This document shows, in pieces, positions 33,521 through 41,215 of a stretch of DNA of 64,000 bases. This DNA is from Candidatus Saccharimonadota bacterium (lineage in GTDB: Bacteria > Patescibacteriota > Saccharimonadia > Saccharimonadales > Saccharimonadaceae). The stretch's first letter is position 1. Each line of letters starts with the position of its first letter. Where the stretch lies: NCBI GenBank assembly GCA_017531585.1, contig JAFXKT010000001.1, positions 124,001 to 188,000 on the forward strand. The letters are read 5' to 3'. A program made the translations under genes and the position numbers. Below the pieces are notes generated by a model, which searched no databases, was not told the origin of the DNA, and worked only from the letters and a program-made list of their open reading frames with translations.

Positions 33521-34711
33521 TTACCACCAACGATGACTCTGCCAGAATTCATAAGCGCCAGCCCAGCTACCATAACGGCCAACAGCGTAGCCATTGCACC
33601 ATCTTAGCTGAGTGATTGGGTTGATCTGCCAGTCATCGCCAGCGCTTGCCATCTTCGTACCCGGCAAAGCCTGACAGAGACCATAAGCGCCGCTATATGC
33701 GTTCTGTGCGTTATAGCGCCAGTGAGATTCATGCTCAATAATGAAGTTTACATAACCATAGTCGCTAGCTGCAATACCGGCCTGAGCCATCCAGTCCTCA
33801 TGAGAGCCAGCAGGAAGATTAACTTTTCTACCAATAATCTTAACTTGCTCGACAGGTTCTTCAGTTACAATCTCAGAGAGCTTCTCGCGAGAAACCTCTT
33901 GGCCATTGTGCATATCGATCTCGTAAGTAACAGTCTTTTTACCATTCTTACCAACCTGAGAAATCTTCTCGGTACCATAATCTAGGTCATAGTCGTAATC
34001 TTCACGCGTAGTATAGGCGATAGTTTCGTCAACCGAGATAGTTTGCTTACCCTGGCGATAAATCGAAAGATTATTAGCCTTGGCTAGCTCAGTATCGAGT
34101 GGCAAGGAAATCCAGTTTTCTTCTTCATTGACAGAAATACCCTGTTCGGCCAAAAATTCGCCGATCGTATTAGTCTGAGTACGAACTGTTAGCTTCTTGC
34201 CATAATAATCAAAGCTGACCTCTTTGGCACGCTTAATATAGTAGGCGTTCATCGAGCCACTCTCTAGAAGGTCATCGTATTTTACAAGTTTAACCAAATC
34301 TTTGTCTTTTAGCTTAATGCCAGCAGCTTCAGCAACCGCTTCTGGGCTCATCGCAGCCGTGTCGATGTATTTCTTTTTACCTTCATCGACAACCAAGACC
34401 TGGCGAGAGCGATAAATATTAATATTGTAATCACGACCATCAATCTTCTCCGCAAGACCAGGCTCAACAATATCTGCATTATCGTATTTTACGCCTGCGC
34501 GAGAAAGCGCATCCGCAACAGTATCGGCATCGCTACGAATAGTAATATGCTCGCCACCATCATAGATATTAATATAGTGGTCAGTACTGTTAGCTTTTTC
34601 AGAGTCAGCAAAAATAGAATGATCTTTAGCGATAAATCCTAGTGCCAGTAGAGCCAAGACCAGTCCGAGTAGTAATAGCGAGGTTTTTACCCGCTTGTTA
34701 CGTATTCTCAT
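33521..34711 (-). CDS. Resuscitation-promoting factor-like wall hydrolase (DUF348-G5-transglycosylase)
   Basis: The product (396 residues from the ATG at 34711) has one N-terminal membrane anchor (about 8-30). Ubiquitin-like DUF348 repeats follow (three segments beginning near HYINIYDGG, YNINIYRSRQ and VSFDYYGKK), then a G5-like domain (TIAYTTREDYD to NGKKTVTYEI), and finally a lysozyme-like transglycosylase domain (about 320-396) with EHESHWRYNAQN containing the catalytic Glu, and GAYGLCQALPGTKM. Such RpfB/YabE proteins cleave peptidoglycan at sites of growth. A longer start at 34729 is less likely because a TAAAAT box covers it, 8 bases before the chosen ATG. The gene is co-transcribed with rsmA. 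Confidence 0.85.
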   Translation of the reverse strand: MRIRNKRVKTSLLLLGLVLALLALGFIAKDHSIFADSEKANSTDHYINIYDGGEHITIRSDADTVADALSRAGVKYDNADIVEPGLAEKIDGRDYNINIYRSRQVLVVDEGKKKYIDTAAMSPEAVAEAAGIKLKDKDLVKLVKYDDLLESGSMNAYYIKRAKEVSFDYYGKKLTVRTQTNTIGEFLAEQGISVNEEENWISLPLDTELAKANNLSIYRQGKQTISVDETIAYTTREDYDYDLDYGTEKISQVGKNGKKTVTYEIDMHNGQEVSREKLSEIVTEEPVEQVKIIGRKVNLPAGSHEDWMAQAGIAASDYGYVNFIIEHESHWRYNAQNAYSGAYGLCQALPGTKMASAGDDWQINPITQLRWCNGYAVGRYGSWAGAYEFWQSHRWW

Positions 34712-34759
34712 ATCTGTCCATTTTAACATAATTTCTTTAATTTGTAAAAACTACCCCTG

Positions 34760-35590
34760 TTATTCAGATTCAAAGCTAAAATAATAACGCTCGATTTTTA
34801 GGAACTTTCCAGTCGTCAAACTAAAGCGTTTCCCCGGCGCGAAGCTTCGAATTGCGTCCAAAGCACGCAATAATTGCGGCCTAGTAAGGCTTGCAAAATC
34901 CGACAAAAGATATTTTAAAATCTCTAGAGCAAGCAAATCTTCCATATCCTCAAACATTGCACGCCTATATCTATTATCTTTCTCGAAAGTCGTTTCAAGA
35001 ACATCATCAATCTCGTCAGCAATCTGGCGCTGTTTAATAATGATCTCTTTTAACTTGTCGAGATTCTCGACATTTTGCTCCTTCAAAGCCCTTCTAACAC
35101 GATTCCTTAAATACTTGTCTTCATTATTGGTTTGATCAAGACGAAAAACTAATCGGTTTTCCGCAGCATAGCGATAAATGTCCGACTTAGTCCAAGATAG
35201 TAGCGGGCGTTCTAGCTTCTTAGAACGAAGTGGCGCTAGTCCTCTCCAGCCCGTACCGCGAAGAAGATTAATAACAGCAGATTCTAACATATCGTCAGCA
35301 TGATGAGCGGTATAAATTTTATCTCCAGGACTCTCTAGCAAAGATTCAAGAAAGCCGTAACGCATCTCGCGTGCGTGTTCCTCAGAACAATCTTCACCGA
35401 GCTCGACACGCTTCGAAACAAACTCTAATCCGTAATCCTTAACCAGTTTCCCAACAAAAGCACAGTCATCAGCAGAGCTACCCCTAATACCGTGATCAAA
35501 ATGCGCAACCACAACGTCTGGGTCGTTTCGAAAAAGATGGAGTAGACAAACCGAGTCGATGCCTCCCGACACCGCTAAGACCTTCTTCAT
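34760..35590 (-). CDS. tilS: tRNA(Ile)-lysidine synthase TilS, core form
   Basis: TilS converts C34 of the CAU-anticodon tRNA-Ile2 to lysidine so that it reads AUA. The 276-residue product has the N-type ATP pyrophosphatase domain: the PP-loop SGGIDSVCLLH, FDHGIRG, and HHADDMLESAVINLLRGTGWRGL. The longer C-terminal domains of E. coli TilS (432 residues) are absent. The upstream region is shared with the divergent PRC-barrel gene (both -10 boxes lie within about 35590-35600). A CAU tRNA, a possible substrate, is at 41052. Confidence 0.93.
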   Translation of the reverse strand: MKKVLAVSGGIDSVCLLHLFRNDPDVVVAHFDHGIRGSSADDCAFVGKLVKDYGLEFVSKRVELGEDCSEEHAREMRYGFLESLLESPGDKIYTAHHADDMLESAVINLLRGTGWRGLAPLRSKKLERPLLSWTKSDIYRYAAENRLVFRLDQTNNEDKYLRNRVRRALKEQNVENLDKLKEIIIKQRQIADEIDDVLETTFEKDNRYRRAMFEDMEDLLALEILKYLLSDFASLTRPQLLRALDAIRSFAPGKRFSLTTGKFLKIERYYFSFESE

Positions 35591-35627
35591 ATGCTATAAT
35601 TATTCCATAAGCGGAGTTTAAAGAAAA

Positions 35628-36242
35628 ATGCTAGTGGTCGGTTCTAACCTAATTAATTTCCCTGTACTCAGCCTCCATGTTGGTGGCGAGATTGCTTTTA
35701 CTGACTCTCCGGTCATTGATCCAGAAGATCTTAGCGTAATTGCCTACGAGCTAGATGGCGCTGCGACCAAAGATCCAGAAAACGGCAACATCTTGATGAT
35801 TCGCGACGTGCGCGAGTTCAGCGAAGACGGCCTAATTATTGATTCTGCTGACAGATTGGTAAACCGCGAAGACGTCGTCCATCTAGACGAAACTATGGAT
35901 TTAGGCTTCAAGCTTATTGGTCTTAAAGTTGTCACCAAAGACGGCAAGAAGCTTGGCAAGGTCATCGATTACACAATCGACTCCGGAACATTCTCTATCT
36001 ACCAGTTAATCGTTCAGCGCCCATTCTTCGAAGCTTTCGTCGATCCAGAACTCACAATCAACCGTTCACAGATTACCGAAATAGACGACGAAAAAATTAC
36101 TGTCAAGCACAGCAAGCAGCAAATCAAGCTACCAAAAAAGAATAGCGGAAAAGATTTCGTACCAAATTACGTCAATCCGTTCAGAAATCCAAACTATTCT
36201 GGCGAGAAGAAATCCAGAAGCTCCTCTAAAACATCCGAATAA
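35628..36242 (+). CDS. PRC-barrel domain protein
   Basis: This 204-residue cytoplasmic protein has a PRC-barrel-like segment, clearest at residues about 85-150 (GFKLIGLKVVTKDGKKLGKV and following strands). A similar first half (about 1-80) suggests two barrels. PRC-barrel modules act in RNA processing (RimM) and as adaptor domains; the function here is unknown. The C-terminal 25 residues are Ser/Lys-rich and disordered. The gene has a leader with GCGGAG as SD and a TGCTATAAT promoter element (35591-35599). Its 3' end overlaps recX on the other strand by 49 bases. Confidence 0.8.
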   Translation: MLVVGSNLINFPVLSLHVGGEIAFTDSPVIDPEDLSVIAYELDGAATKDPENGNILMIRDVREFSEDGLIIDSADRLVNREDVVHLDETMDLGFKLIGLKVVTKDGKKLGKVIDYTIDSGTFSIYQLIVQRPFFEAFVDPELTINRSQITEIDDEKITVKHSKQQIKLPKKNSGKDFVPNYVNPFRNPNYSGEKKSRSSSKTSE

Positions 36243-36937
36243 TTAAAGCCTTGGCGAACTAGATATTGTGTAAATTTCTGTTTATCCTGATATCGGTTCG
36301 CCTTTTTTGCGATTACTTTTCTAAGTTCTTCGCGTTCGTCTCGAGAGTTATCTTCTAGAACCTGCTCAATAATACTACTAGAAATCCCCTTTTGTTGCAG
36401 CTCTAGCTTCAGCTTCTTTTTGCTAATACCTTTAGAGACATTGCGATTCTCGACCCACAACCTCGCAAAGCGCTCATCATCGACATAGCCATGTTTTTCT
36501 AGGCGCTCAAAAACTAGCGGAACCAAACTCGCATCATAGCCTTCTTTTTGCTTCGTTTGATACTCACCAGTCTTACGATTCTTGACGCGAACCGTGCGAT
36601 TCAGTGTCTTTTTCTTGAGGTAGTCCCGAATTTCTTTTGCAGAATGCGGTCGAGACAATACATACTCAAGAGCCCTAGAATAGAACTTACCAAAATCTGA
36701 GGCGCGTCGAATATCTTGCAACTCTTCCTCGGTTAAAACCTTACCGATCTTCAGATGGTAATCTACAACCTGAGAAATATCCAAGGAGCAGAAAAACTTG
36801 TTATCTATATAGATATTCACACGATTCTCGTCTCGGACCGCCTGTTTTATATCCGTAATACTCCGCTTTGGGGCCGGCTTATCTCCAGACTTTTTCACTG
36901 GTCCGAGATCATCAAAAATCGTGTTTATTTCGAGCAT
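36194..36937 (-). CDS. recX: Regulatory protein RecX
   Basis: RecX binds RecA filaments and modulates their growth. The 247-residue product has the typical series of three-helix repeats, seen in RALEYVLSRPHSAKEIRDYL, GYVDDERFARLWVENR and GISKKKLKLELQQKGI. It is longer than the E. coli form (166) because of a strand-rich N-terminal extension of about 60 residues (VNIYIDNKFFCSLD), usual in Firmicutes. It starts 6 bases after recA and belongs to the same operon. Its last 49 bases overlap the convergent PRC-barrel gene. Confidence 0.95.
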   Translation of the reverse strand: MLEINTIFDDLGPVKKSGDKPAPKRSITDIKQAVRDENRVNIYIDNKFFCSLDISQVVDYHLKIGKVLTEEELQDIRRASDFGKFYSRALEYVLSRPHSAKEIRDYLKKKTLNRTVRVKNRKTGEYQTKQKEGYDASLVPLVFERLEKHGYVDDERFARLWVENRNVSKGISKKKLKLELQQKGISSSIIEQVLEDNSRDEREELRKVIAKKANRYQDKQKFTQYLVRQGFNYSDVLEELLDFFSPE

Positions 36938-36943
36938 TTGTTA

Positions 36944-38029
36944 CTACAATTCTTCAGCTTGCTTGGCAGCTTCGCGAACCTTAGCTTCGATTTCTTCCAT
37001 AAGCTCTGGCTTTTCTTTGAAGAGCTTCTTTACAGCTTCGCGGCCCTGACCCAAAGTCTCGCCATTATATTTCAAGAATGCGCCAGCCTTGTCCATGACA
37101 CCGTATTTAACAGCCAAATCCAAAACATCGCCAACCTTGCTAATACCTTCGTTATACATGATATCGAACTCAGCAGTACGGAATGGAGCAGCAATCTTGT
37201 TCTTTACAATCTTAATCTTGGTGCGGTTACCAGAAATATCTTCACCGTTCTTAATCTGACCAATGCGGCGAATATCCATACGAACAGAGGCATAGAACTT
37301 CAAAGCGTTACCACCAGTCGTAGTCTCTGGGTTACCAAACATAACACCAATCTTCATGCGAATCTGGTTAATAAAGATAACTGTAGCCTTTGTCTTGCTG
37401 ATAATACCGGTTAGCTTGCGCATAGCCTGGCTCATAAGACGAGCCTGAAGGCCCATCTGAGCATCGCCCATGTCGCCATCAATTTCGGCCTGTGGGACAA
37501 GTGCAGCAACAGAGTCGACAACGATCAAGTCGACAGCGCCACTACGAACCAAGGTTTCGCAGATTTCTAGTGCCTGTTCACCATTGTCTGGCTGAGAAAT
37601 AAGCAAGTTACCAGTATCTACACCAATCCTTCTTGCGTAAGCTGGATCTAGAGCGTGCTCAGCATCGATAAATGCCGCCTGGCCGCCCTGTTTCTGAATC
37701 TCAGAAATAGCATGAAGGGCAAGAGTAGTCTTACCAGAAGATTCTGGACCATAAATCTCAATGATGCGGCCTTTTGGATAACCACCGCCAAGAGCCAAAT
37801 CTAGAGACAAGGAACCGCTCGAGAATAGCTCAACATCAATCTTGGACTTTTCGCCAAGCTTCATAATAGAGCCATCACCAAACTGTTTCGTAATCTGAGA
37901 TAGAGCTAGACTTAGAGCCTGCTTTTTACCTTCGTCCATTGCTGGTTTTTCCGCTTTTTTGTTTGTAGTTTTAGAAGTCTGCTCTGCCGCCCCAGCCACT
38001 TCTGCATTTTCCTGACTTTTCTTAGCCAC
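36944..38029 (-). CDS. recA: Recombinase RecA
   Basis: RecA forms the DNA strand-exchange filament and triggers repair. The 361-residue product has Walker [11 protein letters not shown], Walker [11 protein letters not shown], loop motifs around [17 protein letters not shown] and [17 protein letters not shown], and the acidic C-terminus. An unusual Ala/Lys-rich extension of about 25 residues precedes the core. The start is a GTG at 38029 with a perfect SD (AGGAGG) 5 bases before it. The operon continues with recX. No SOS box was seen upstream. Confidence 0.98.
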   Translation of the reverse strand: MAKKSQENAEVAGAAEQTSKTTNKKAEKPAMDEGKKQALSLALSQITKQFGDGSIMKLGEKSKIDVELFSSGSLSLDLALGGGYPKGRIIEIYGPESSGKTTLALHAISEIQKQGGQAAFIDAEHALDPAYARRIGVDTGNLLISQPDNGEQALEICETLVRSGAVDLIVVDSVAALVPQAEIDGDMGDAQMGLQARLMSQAMRKLTGIISKTKATVIFINQIRMKIGVMFGNPETTTGGNALKFYASVRMDIRRIGQIKNGEDISGNRTKIKIVKNKIAAPFRTAEFDIMYNEGISKVGDVLDLAVKYGVMDKAGAFLKYNGETLGQGREAVKKLFKEKPELMEEIEAKVREAAKQAEEL

Positions 38030-38078
38030 AATTACCTCCTGTTAATAGCTATATTTTAACCGATAGCATCTCTAAAAT

Positions 38079-38483
38079 CTAGTCGACCGATAGAGCCGAA
38101 ATTAAATGCTTACGCGAATATTTTGGCAGCGCCGCCTCTGCGCTAAAGATTGGCAAGTTGCCAAAGAAATACTCAATCTGCTTCATTATCTTATTCTTTG
38201 TATCCGAACTTATTTCTCCATTGAAGCCAACCTTTGGATTACGACGGTTAAATGTCTTTAGATAATTTACCTCGCCCGTTCGCATATTTAGTCCAGCACA
38301 ATAAACATCGTCAACGCGGCCGCGACGGGCTAGAATAGCATCACGCAAATCCCCAATATAAATATCTCCGGCACTCAAAATACAACGGCGAAGATCCAAT
38401 GCGAGCCAAATATAATCATCAAGCTCCGCACGAATGCGTTCTAGTTCCGTTGCAGATAGCTGCATTCTTCGAAAAATTTTCAT
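38079..38483 (-). CDS. Small protein, possibly DUF5674-like
   Basis: This is a 134-residue cytoplasmic protein without membrane segment. A central pattern (WLALDLRRCILSAGDIYIGD, followed by a long polar stretch with DVYCAGLNMRTGE and, near the end, an IMKQIEYFF helix) recalls the small DUF5674 family as I remember it, but this is not certain. It has a strong SD (AAGGAGG) before the ATG and a hairpin-forming leader (GTGCT/AGCAC). It diverges from yebC across a 146-base gap. No function is known. Confidence 0.6.
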   Translation of the reverse strand: MKIFRRMQLSATELERIRAELDDYIWLALDLRRCILSAGDIYIGDLRDAILARRGRVDDVYCAGLNMRTGEVNYLKTFNRRNPKVGFNGEISSDTKNKIMKQIEYFFGNLPIFSAEAALPKYSRKHLISALSVD

Positions 38484-38560
38484 ATTTTTACCTCCTTTTT
38501 TATTCGTGTGCTTAAAATAGCACTCACATTCAAAATAAAAAAGCGGAAGCTTAATGTTTT

Positions 38561-38588
38561 TTGCATTTTTTTAATTTTAGGGGATAAT
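38561..38588 (+). promoter_or_regulatory. Promoter of yebC
   Basis: TTGCAT (38561-38566), a 16-base spacer and GATAAT (38583-38588). A strong SD (AAGGAG) lies before the ATG at 38630. Confidence 0.65.
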
Positions 38589-38629
38589 ATGTTAAGATAT
38601 TAACAGATATAAATAACTAAGGAGAAGAG

Positions 38630-39331
38630 ATGAGCGGACACTCAAAGTGGGCAACCACAAAACGCCAAAAAGCGGTCGTCGATGCGAAGCGCGGTGCCTT
38701 GTTTACAAAGATTGGCAACCAAATCGCAATCGCTGCACGCGGCGGCACAGATCCTGCCATGAACCCTTCCCTAGCCATGGTCCTCGAAAAGGCTCGCCTG
38801 GCAAACATGCCGAAAGCCAATATTGAACGCGCAATTGCACGCGTCGCAGACAAGAGCGCAGCTGCTCTTATCGAAGAAACATACGAGGCTTACGGTCCGG
38901 GAGGTATCGGAATCATTATCGAAGTAGCAACAGATAACAAGAACCGTACAATGCCAGAAGTACGCCACACCCTAGAAAAGAATGGTGGCCGTATGGCAGA
39001 TCCAGGTTCAGTCATGTTCCAGTTCTCTCGCAAAGGCGTAATCTTTACTGAGAGCAAGGGCGATGAAGTTATGATGGCAGCCCTAGACGCTGGCGCAGAA
39101 GACGTCCTTGACGAAGAAGATGGCACAACTATCTACACTGCATCTGGCGACTTAGCAAAGGTTCGCGAAGCATTGATTGCTGCTGGCTACGAGATTAAGG
39201 AAGCCGAACTCAAGTATATTCCGAACAACGAAGTTGCTGTCGAAGGCGAAACTGCTGAAAAGGTCGAGAAGATTCTCGATGCTATCGACGACCTAGACGA
39301 CGTTGTCGCAGTTCATACAAACGCAGCCTAA
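38630..39331 (+). CDS. yebC: YebC/PmpR-family translation or transcription factor
   Basis: The 233-residue product starts with MSGHSKWATTKRQKAVVDAK and has the typical ARGG and YEAYGPGGIGIIIE blocks of the YebC family. Members have been described as DNA-binding regulators and, more recently, as helpers of translation through proline stretches. Two proline tRNAs in the window are not evidence for either. The length is close to the usual 240-250. It is a single-gene unit with its own promoter, SD and terminator. Confidence 0.95.
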   Translation: MSGHSKWATTKRQKAVVDAKRGALFTKIGNQIAIAARGGTDPAMNPSLAMVLEKARLANMPKANIERAIARVADKSAAALIEETYEAYGPGGIGIIIEVATDNKNRTMPEVRHTLEKNGGRMADPGSVMFQFSRKGVIFTESKGDEVMMAALDAGAEDVLDEEDGTTIYTASGDLAKVREALIAAGYEIKEAELKYIPNNEVAVEGETAEKVEKILDAIDDLDDVVAVHTNAA

Positions 39332-39335
39332 TTCC

Positions 39336-39365
39336 AAAAGAGACCCTATAACCAGGGTCTTTTTT
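39336..39365 (+). terminator. Terminator of yebC
   Basis: AGACCCT/AGGGTCT stem with a 6-base loop and a T6 run. The T-run merges with the -35 box of the next gene. Confidence 0.88.
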
Positions 39366-39392
39366 GACGTTTCTAGCTTTTTATAGCATAAT
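39364..39392 (+). promoter_or_regulatory. Promoter of 39467 gene
   Basis: -35 TTGACG (39364-39369), a 17-base spacer and -10 CATAAT (39387-39392). The predicted mRNA has a leader of about 68 bases. Confidence 0.7.
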
Positions 39393-39414
39393 ATACATAT
39401 CGTTCTTTACTATC

Positions 39415-39453
39415 CTAGAGTGCGGAAAACCGCTCAAATTCTTACAGCTCTAG
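39415..39453 (+). ncRNA. Structured 5' leader, copy 1
   Basis: An outer 6-bp stem CTAGAG (39415-39420)/CTCTAG (39448-39453) encloses the hairpin GCGG-AAAA-CCGC (39422-39433) and a single-stranded stretch containing AAA and TTAC. The SD lies just after the outer stem. The core from 39421 to 39449 matches copy 2 (39963-39990) at 24 of 29 aligned positions (one gap), while the outer stem differs in sequence. It could be a riboswitch-like or protein-binding element. No known class was recognised. Confidence 0.55.
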
Positions 39454-39466
39454 AAGAGGAGATAGC

Positions 39467-39835
39467 ATGAATACGTTCTTAGATCATATTCACGTCGCCA
39501 CTGCAAGCCTTCGCACCCCGAGTAGCGTAAATAAGAACTATAGCGCAGACATGGTCGGCATCGAACTGGGCATTTTTATGCGTGCCAATAACGCTTGCAT
39601 TCAGTCCGGCATCGAAATCGTAGTCTCAGACAGCAGAAAAGTAGCCGCTTCCTGCAACGAGAGCGCCGCAATTACGATTAGTTCAACTTTTACTGCTACT
39701 GTTGTCGAAGACAATGATTATACCCAGTGGTTTCAGGCTTTCGAAGAAGTCGTGATCTTTCTTCTGAAAGAGTTCAATGCCGAAAACGAGGCGGTCGTTG
39801 TCCTTGATGACTTAGGATATCTTGTTACTCTCTAA
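39467..39835 (+). CDS. Small protein of unknown function with structured leader
   Basis: The 122-residue product is probably soluble, with no signal or membrane segment. It has two Cys residues and a mix of strand-like segments (IEIVVSD, ITISSTFTATVVED) and a C-terminal helix (QWFQAFEEVVIFLLKEF). I do not recognise the family. It has a complete private expression unit: near-consensus promoter, leader with folded RNA core (39415-39453), AGAGGAG SD and strong terminator (39842-39867). The next gene at 40013 has the same design and a related leader, so they are probably controlled together although the proteins do not look related. Confidence 0.7.
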   Translation: MNTFLDHIHVATASLRTPSSVNKNYSADMVGIELGIFMRANNACIQSGIEIVVSDSRKVAASCNESAAITISSTFTATVVEDNDYTQWFQAFEEVVIFLLKEFNAENEAVVVLDDLGYLVTL

Positions 39836-39841
39836 AAAACA

Positions 39842-39867
39842 GCGGGCTCTTCTGAGCCCGCCTTTTC
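39842..39867 (+). terminator. Terminator of 39467 gene
   Basis: GCGGGCTC/GAGCCCGC, 8 GC-rich base pairs, loop TTCT, T-rich tail. Confidence 0.9.
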
Positions 39868-39897
39868 TTGACTTTTTACCGTTTTGATGCAGCTATA

Positions 39898-39926
39898 TTG
39901 ACTTCTTAATACGCTTATGCTATAAT
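39898..39926 (+). promoter_or_regulatory. Promoter of 40013 gene
   Basis: -35 TTGACT, a 17-base spacer and -10 TATAAT preceded by TGC (extended -10). Close to the sigma70 consensus. Confidence 0.82.
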
Positions 39927-39933
39927 ATATATT

Positions 39934-39997
39934 GTCTCGTTGAGCGGAGACAAAAGTGGAGTTGCGGAATACCGCTGAAAGTTTACCGCTTCACTTT
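39934..39997 (+). ncRNA. Structured 5' leader, copy 2
   Basis: A first hairpin GTCTC (39934-39938)/GAGAC (39947-39951) is followed by a 9-bp outer stem AAAGTGGAG (39953-39961)/CTTCACTTT (39989-39997, one G-U pair). The outer stem encloses GCGG-AATA-CCGC (39964-39975) and a single-stranded tract with AAA and TTAC. The core matches copy 1; the outer stem pairs with different bases, which looks like compensatory change. The SD CGGAGG begins 4 bases after the stem. Confidence 0.58.
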
Positions 39998-40012
39998 AAT
40001 TCGGAGGTTATT

Positions 40013-40366
40013 ATGGGTAACTCAGAACTTTTTACAAAAAACAGAATGTGGGCTTTTACCACAATCAGCATCATGTGCGGCGACTTCGAATACGAAGGTC
40101 AGCCTGACCTGAAGGGCATTGAGGACGTAATCCTCGAGCTTATTGGCGGCGAGATGATTTACGCAACCGTTACCAACGCACGCTGCTGTGGCCGCCCGGC
40201 TGTCAAGGTCGACTTCGATTCTCCCGCCTTGCTGGACGAAAATCGCATCAACGCCTGGAAAATCGCCGTAGCACGCATAGTGTCAAGACTCGAAACTATC
40301 CTCGCTGGTGGAAGCAATTGCGTTCACTACTCTGACGGCACATCCTGCGCCCACAATCTGGACTAA
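40013..40366 (+). CDS. Small cysteine-containing protein with structured leader
   Basis: The 117-residue product starts at the ATG at 40013, which has the SD CGGAGG; an in-frame upstream start at 39956 would lie within the folded leader and is rejected. Six cysteines (MCGDFEY, RCCGRP, NCVHYSDGTSC) could bind a metal or form a disulfide. A mid-protein helix (NAWKIAVARIVSRLETIL) is visible. There is no signal peptide or membrane segment and no recognised family. It is a single-gene unit between strong promoter and terminator, paired with the 39467 unit by its related leader RNA. Confidence 0.68.
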   Translation: MGNSELFTKNRMWAFTTISIMCGDFEYEGQPDLKGIEDVILELIGGEMIYATVTNARCCGRPAVKVDFDSPALLDENRINAWKIAVARIVSRLETILAGGSNCVHYSDGTSCAHNLD

Positions 40367-40373
40367 TGCTCAT

Positions 40374-40401
40374 AAAGGCGGGTCATCGCGACCCGCCTTT
40401 T
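40374..40401 (+). terminator. Terminator of 40013 gene
   Basis: An 11-bp stem AAAGGCGGGTC/GACCCGCCTTT with a 5-base loop. It can also stop the convergent dut transcript. Confidence 0.92.
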
Positions 40402-40416
40402 CCACGCCCTATTTTT

Positions 40417-40854
40417 CTAGACTCCGGTAGAACCGAAGCCTTTTTTGCCTCTTTTTGTTTCAGAAAATTCTTCGTCAGTTAGCTCAAACTCTGCTTGATC
40501 GACTCTTTCGAATAAGCCCTGAGCAATACGCATACCAGGCTCAATTACAAAATCTTCTTCGCCACGGTTTGTAAGCAAAACGTGAACCTCGCCCCTGTAA
40601 TCCGAATCAATCGTACCGACGCCGTTCATCATAGTGATACCATTGCGAGCAGCAAGACCTGAGCGAGCGCGAATCTGCAATTCGTAGCCCTCTGGAATCT
40701 CAAAAATTAGACCAGTTGGCACAGCGTAGCGCTTGTTAACCTTCAAGACATAAGGCTCTTTGATGTAGGCATGAAAATCAAAACCAGCCGCACCTGGCGT
40801 CTCGTATTGTGGCAAAATAACATCTTCAGCAATTTTCTTGATTCTAACTTTCAT
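40417..40854 (-). CDS. dut: dUTP diphosphatase
   Basis: Dut hydrolyses dUTP to dUMP, keeping uracil out of DNA. The 145-residue trimeric-type enzyme has all five motifs: AGFDFHAY, RARSGLA, GVGTIDSDYRGE, the RIAQGLFERV segment and the C-terminal GFGSTG loop that closes the active site. The ATG at 40854 sits behind an AAGGAG SD and is preferred to the GTG one codon upstream. It is a single-gene unit converging with the 40013 gene. Confidence 0.97.
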   Translation of the reverse strand: MKVRIKKIAEDVILPQYETPGAAGFDFHAYIKEPYVLKVNKRYAVPTGLIFEIPEGYELQIRARSGLAARNGITMMNGVGTIDSDYRGEVHVLLTNRGEEDFVIEPGMRIAQGLFERVDQAEFELTDEEFSETKRGKKGFGSTGV

Positions 40855-40923
40855 CACGCTCCTTTTTTCTTATATTATGTCATGTTTTGCCAGAGGGGTA
40901 AAATTATGATAAGATAGCGGAGT

Positions 40924-41012
40924 GGAAGGATGACCGAGTGGTTTATGGTACTGGTCTTGAAAACCAGCGAGTGTAAAAAGCTCCGTGAGTTCGAATCTCA
41001 CTCCTTCCGCCA
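40924..41012 (+). tRNA. tRNA-Ser (anticodon TGA)
   Basis: This 89-base class II tRNA has the acceptor GGAAGGA/TCCTTCC, anticodon loop CTTGAAA, a long variable arm, T-loop TTCGAAT and encoded CCA. An upstream TATGATAAGAT probably holds the -10. It reads UCA codons. Confidence 0.94.
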
Positions 41013-41051
41013 TTCAGAGATTTATGTTATAATAAATCTATTCTTAGGTAT

Positions 41052-41128
41052 GGCACCATAGCTCAGCTGGTTAGAGCGTAGGACTCATAAGCCTAAGGTC
41101 ACTGGTTCGATCCCAGTTGGTGCTACCA
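41052..41128 (+). tRNA. tRNA with CAT anticodon (elongator Met or Ile2)
   Basis: A 77-base cloverleaf with encoded CCA. The acceptor is GGCACCA/TGGTGCT (G-T at the end), the anticodon loop is CTCATAA and the T-loop is TTCGATC. Body features resemble Gram-positive elongator tRNA-Met. A lysidine-modified tRNA-Ile2, the substrate of TilS, cannot be excluded by eye. It follows the tRNA-Ser by 39 bases, which include a TATAAT-like box. Confidence 0.85.
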
Positions 41129-41139
41129 TTATCGAATTT

Positions 41140-41170
41140 AAACCCCAAGTCGAGAGATTTGGGGATTTTT
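41140..41170 (+). terminator. Terminator after the CAT tRNA
   Basis: CCCCAAGTC/GATTTGGGG (one G-U pair) with GAGA tetraloop, followed by ATTTTT. Confidence 0.85.
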
Positions 41171-41215
41171 AGTGCCAGTAGCTCAGCCTAGAAAATATGT
41201 TAAAATAACTACAGA

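Noticed and set aside
36755-37414. Long plus-strand frame across recX/recA
   Set aside because: It is antisense to two well-recognised genes and has no start signals.
36944-38080. SOS (LexA) box upstream of recA
   Set aside because: No Gram-positive (GAAC-N4-GTTC) or proteobacterial (CTG-N10-CAG) palindrome is visible near the GTG start.
39934-39997. Leader copy 2 as a hammerhead or other self-cleaving RNA
   Set aside because: A CTGAAAG-like string is present, but the hammerhead core arrangement (CUGANGA, GAAA, third stem) cannot be formed.
39956-40012. In-frame upstream start for the small Cys-containing gene
   Set aside because: The extension would lie inside the folded leader, starts with a non-ATG codon and has no SD; the ATG at 40013 has CGGAGG.
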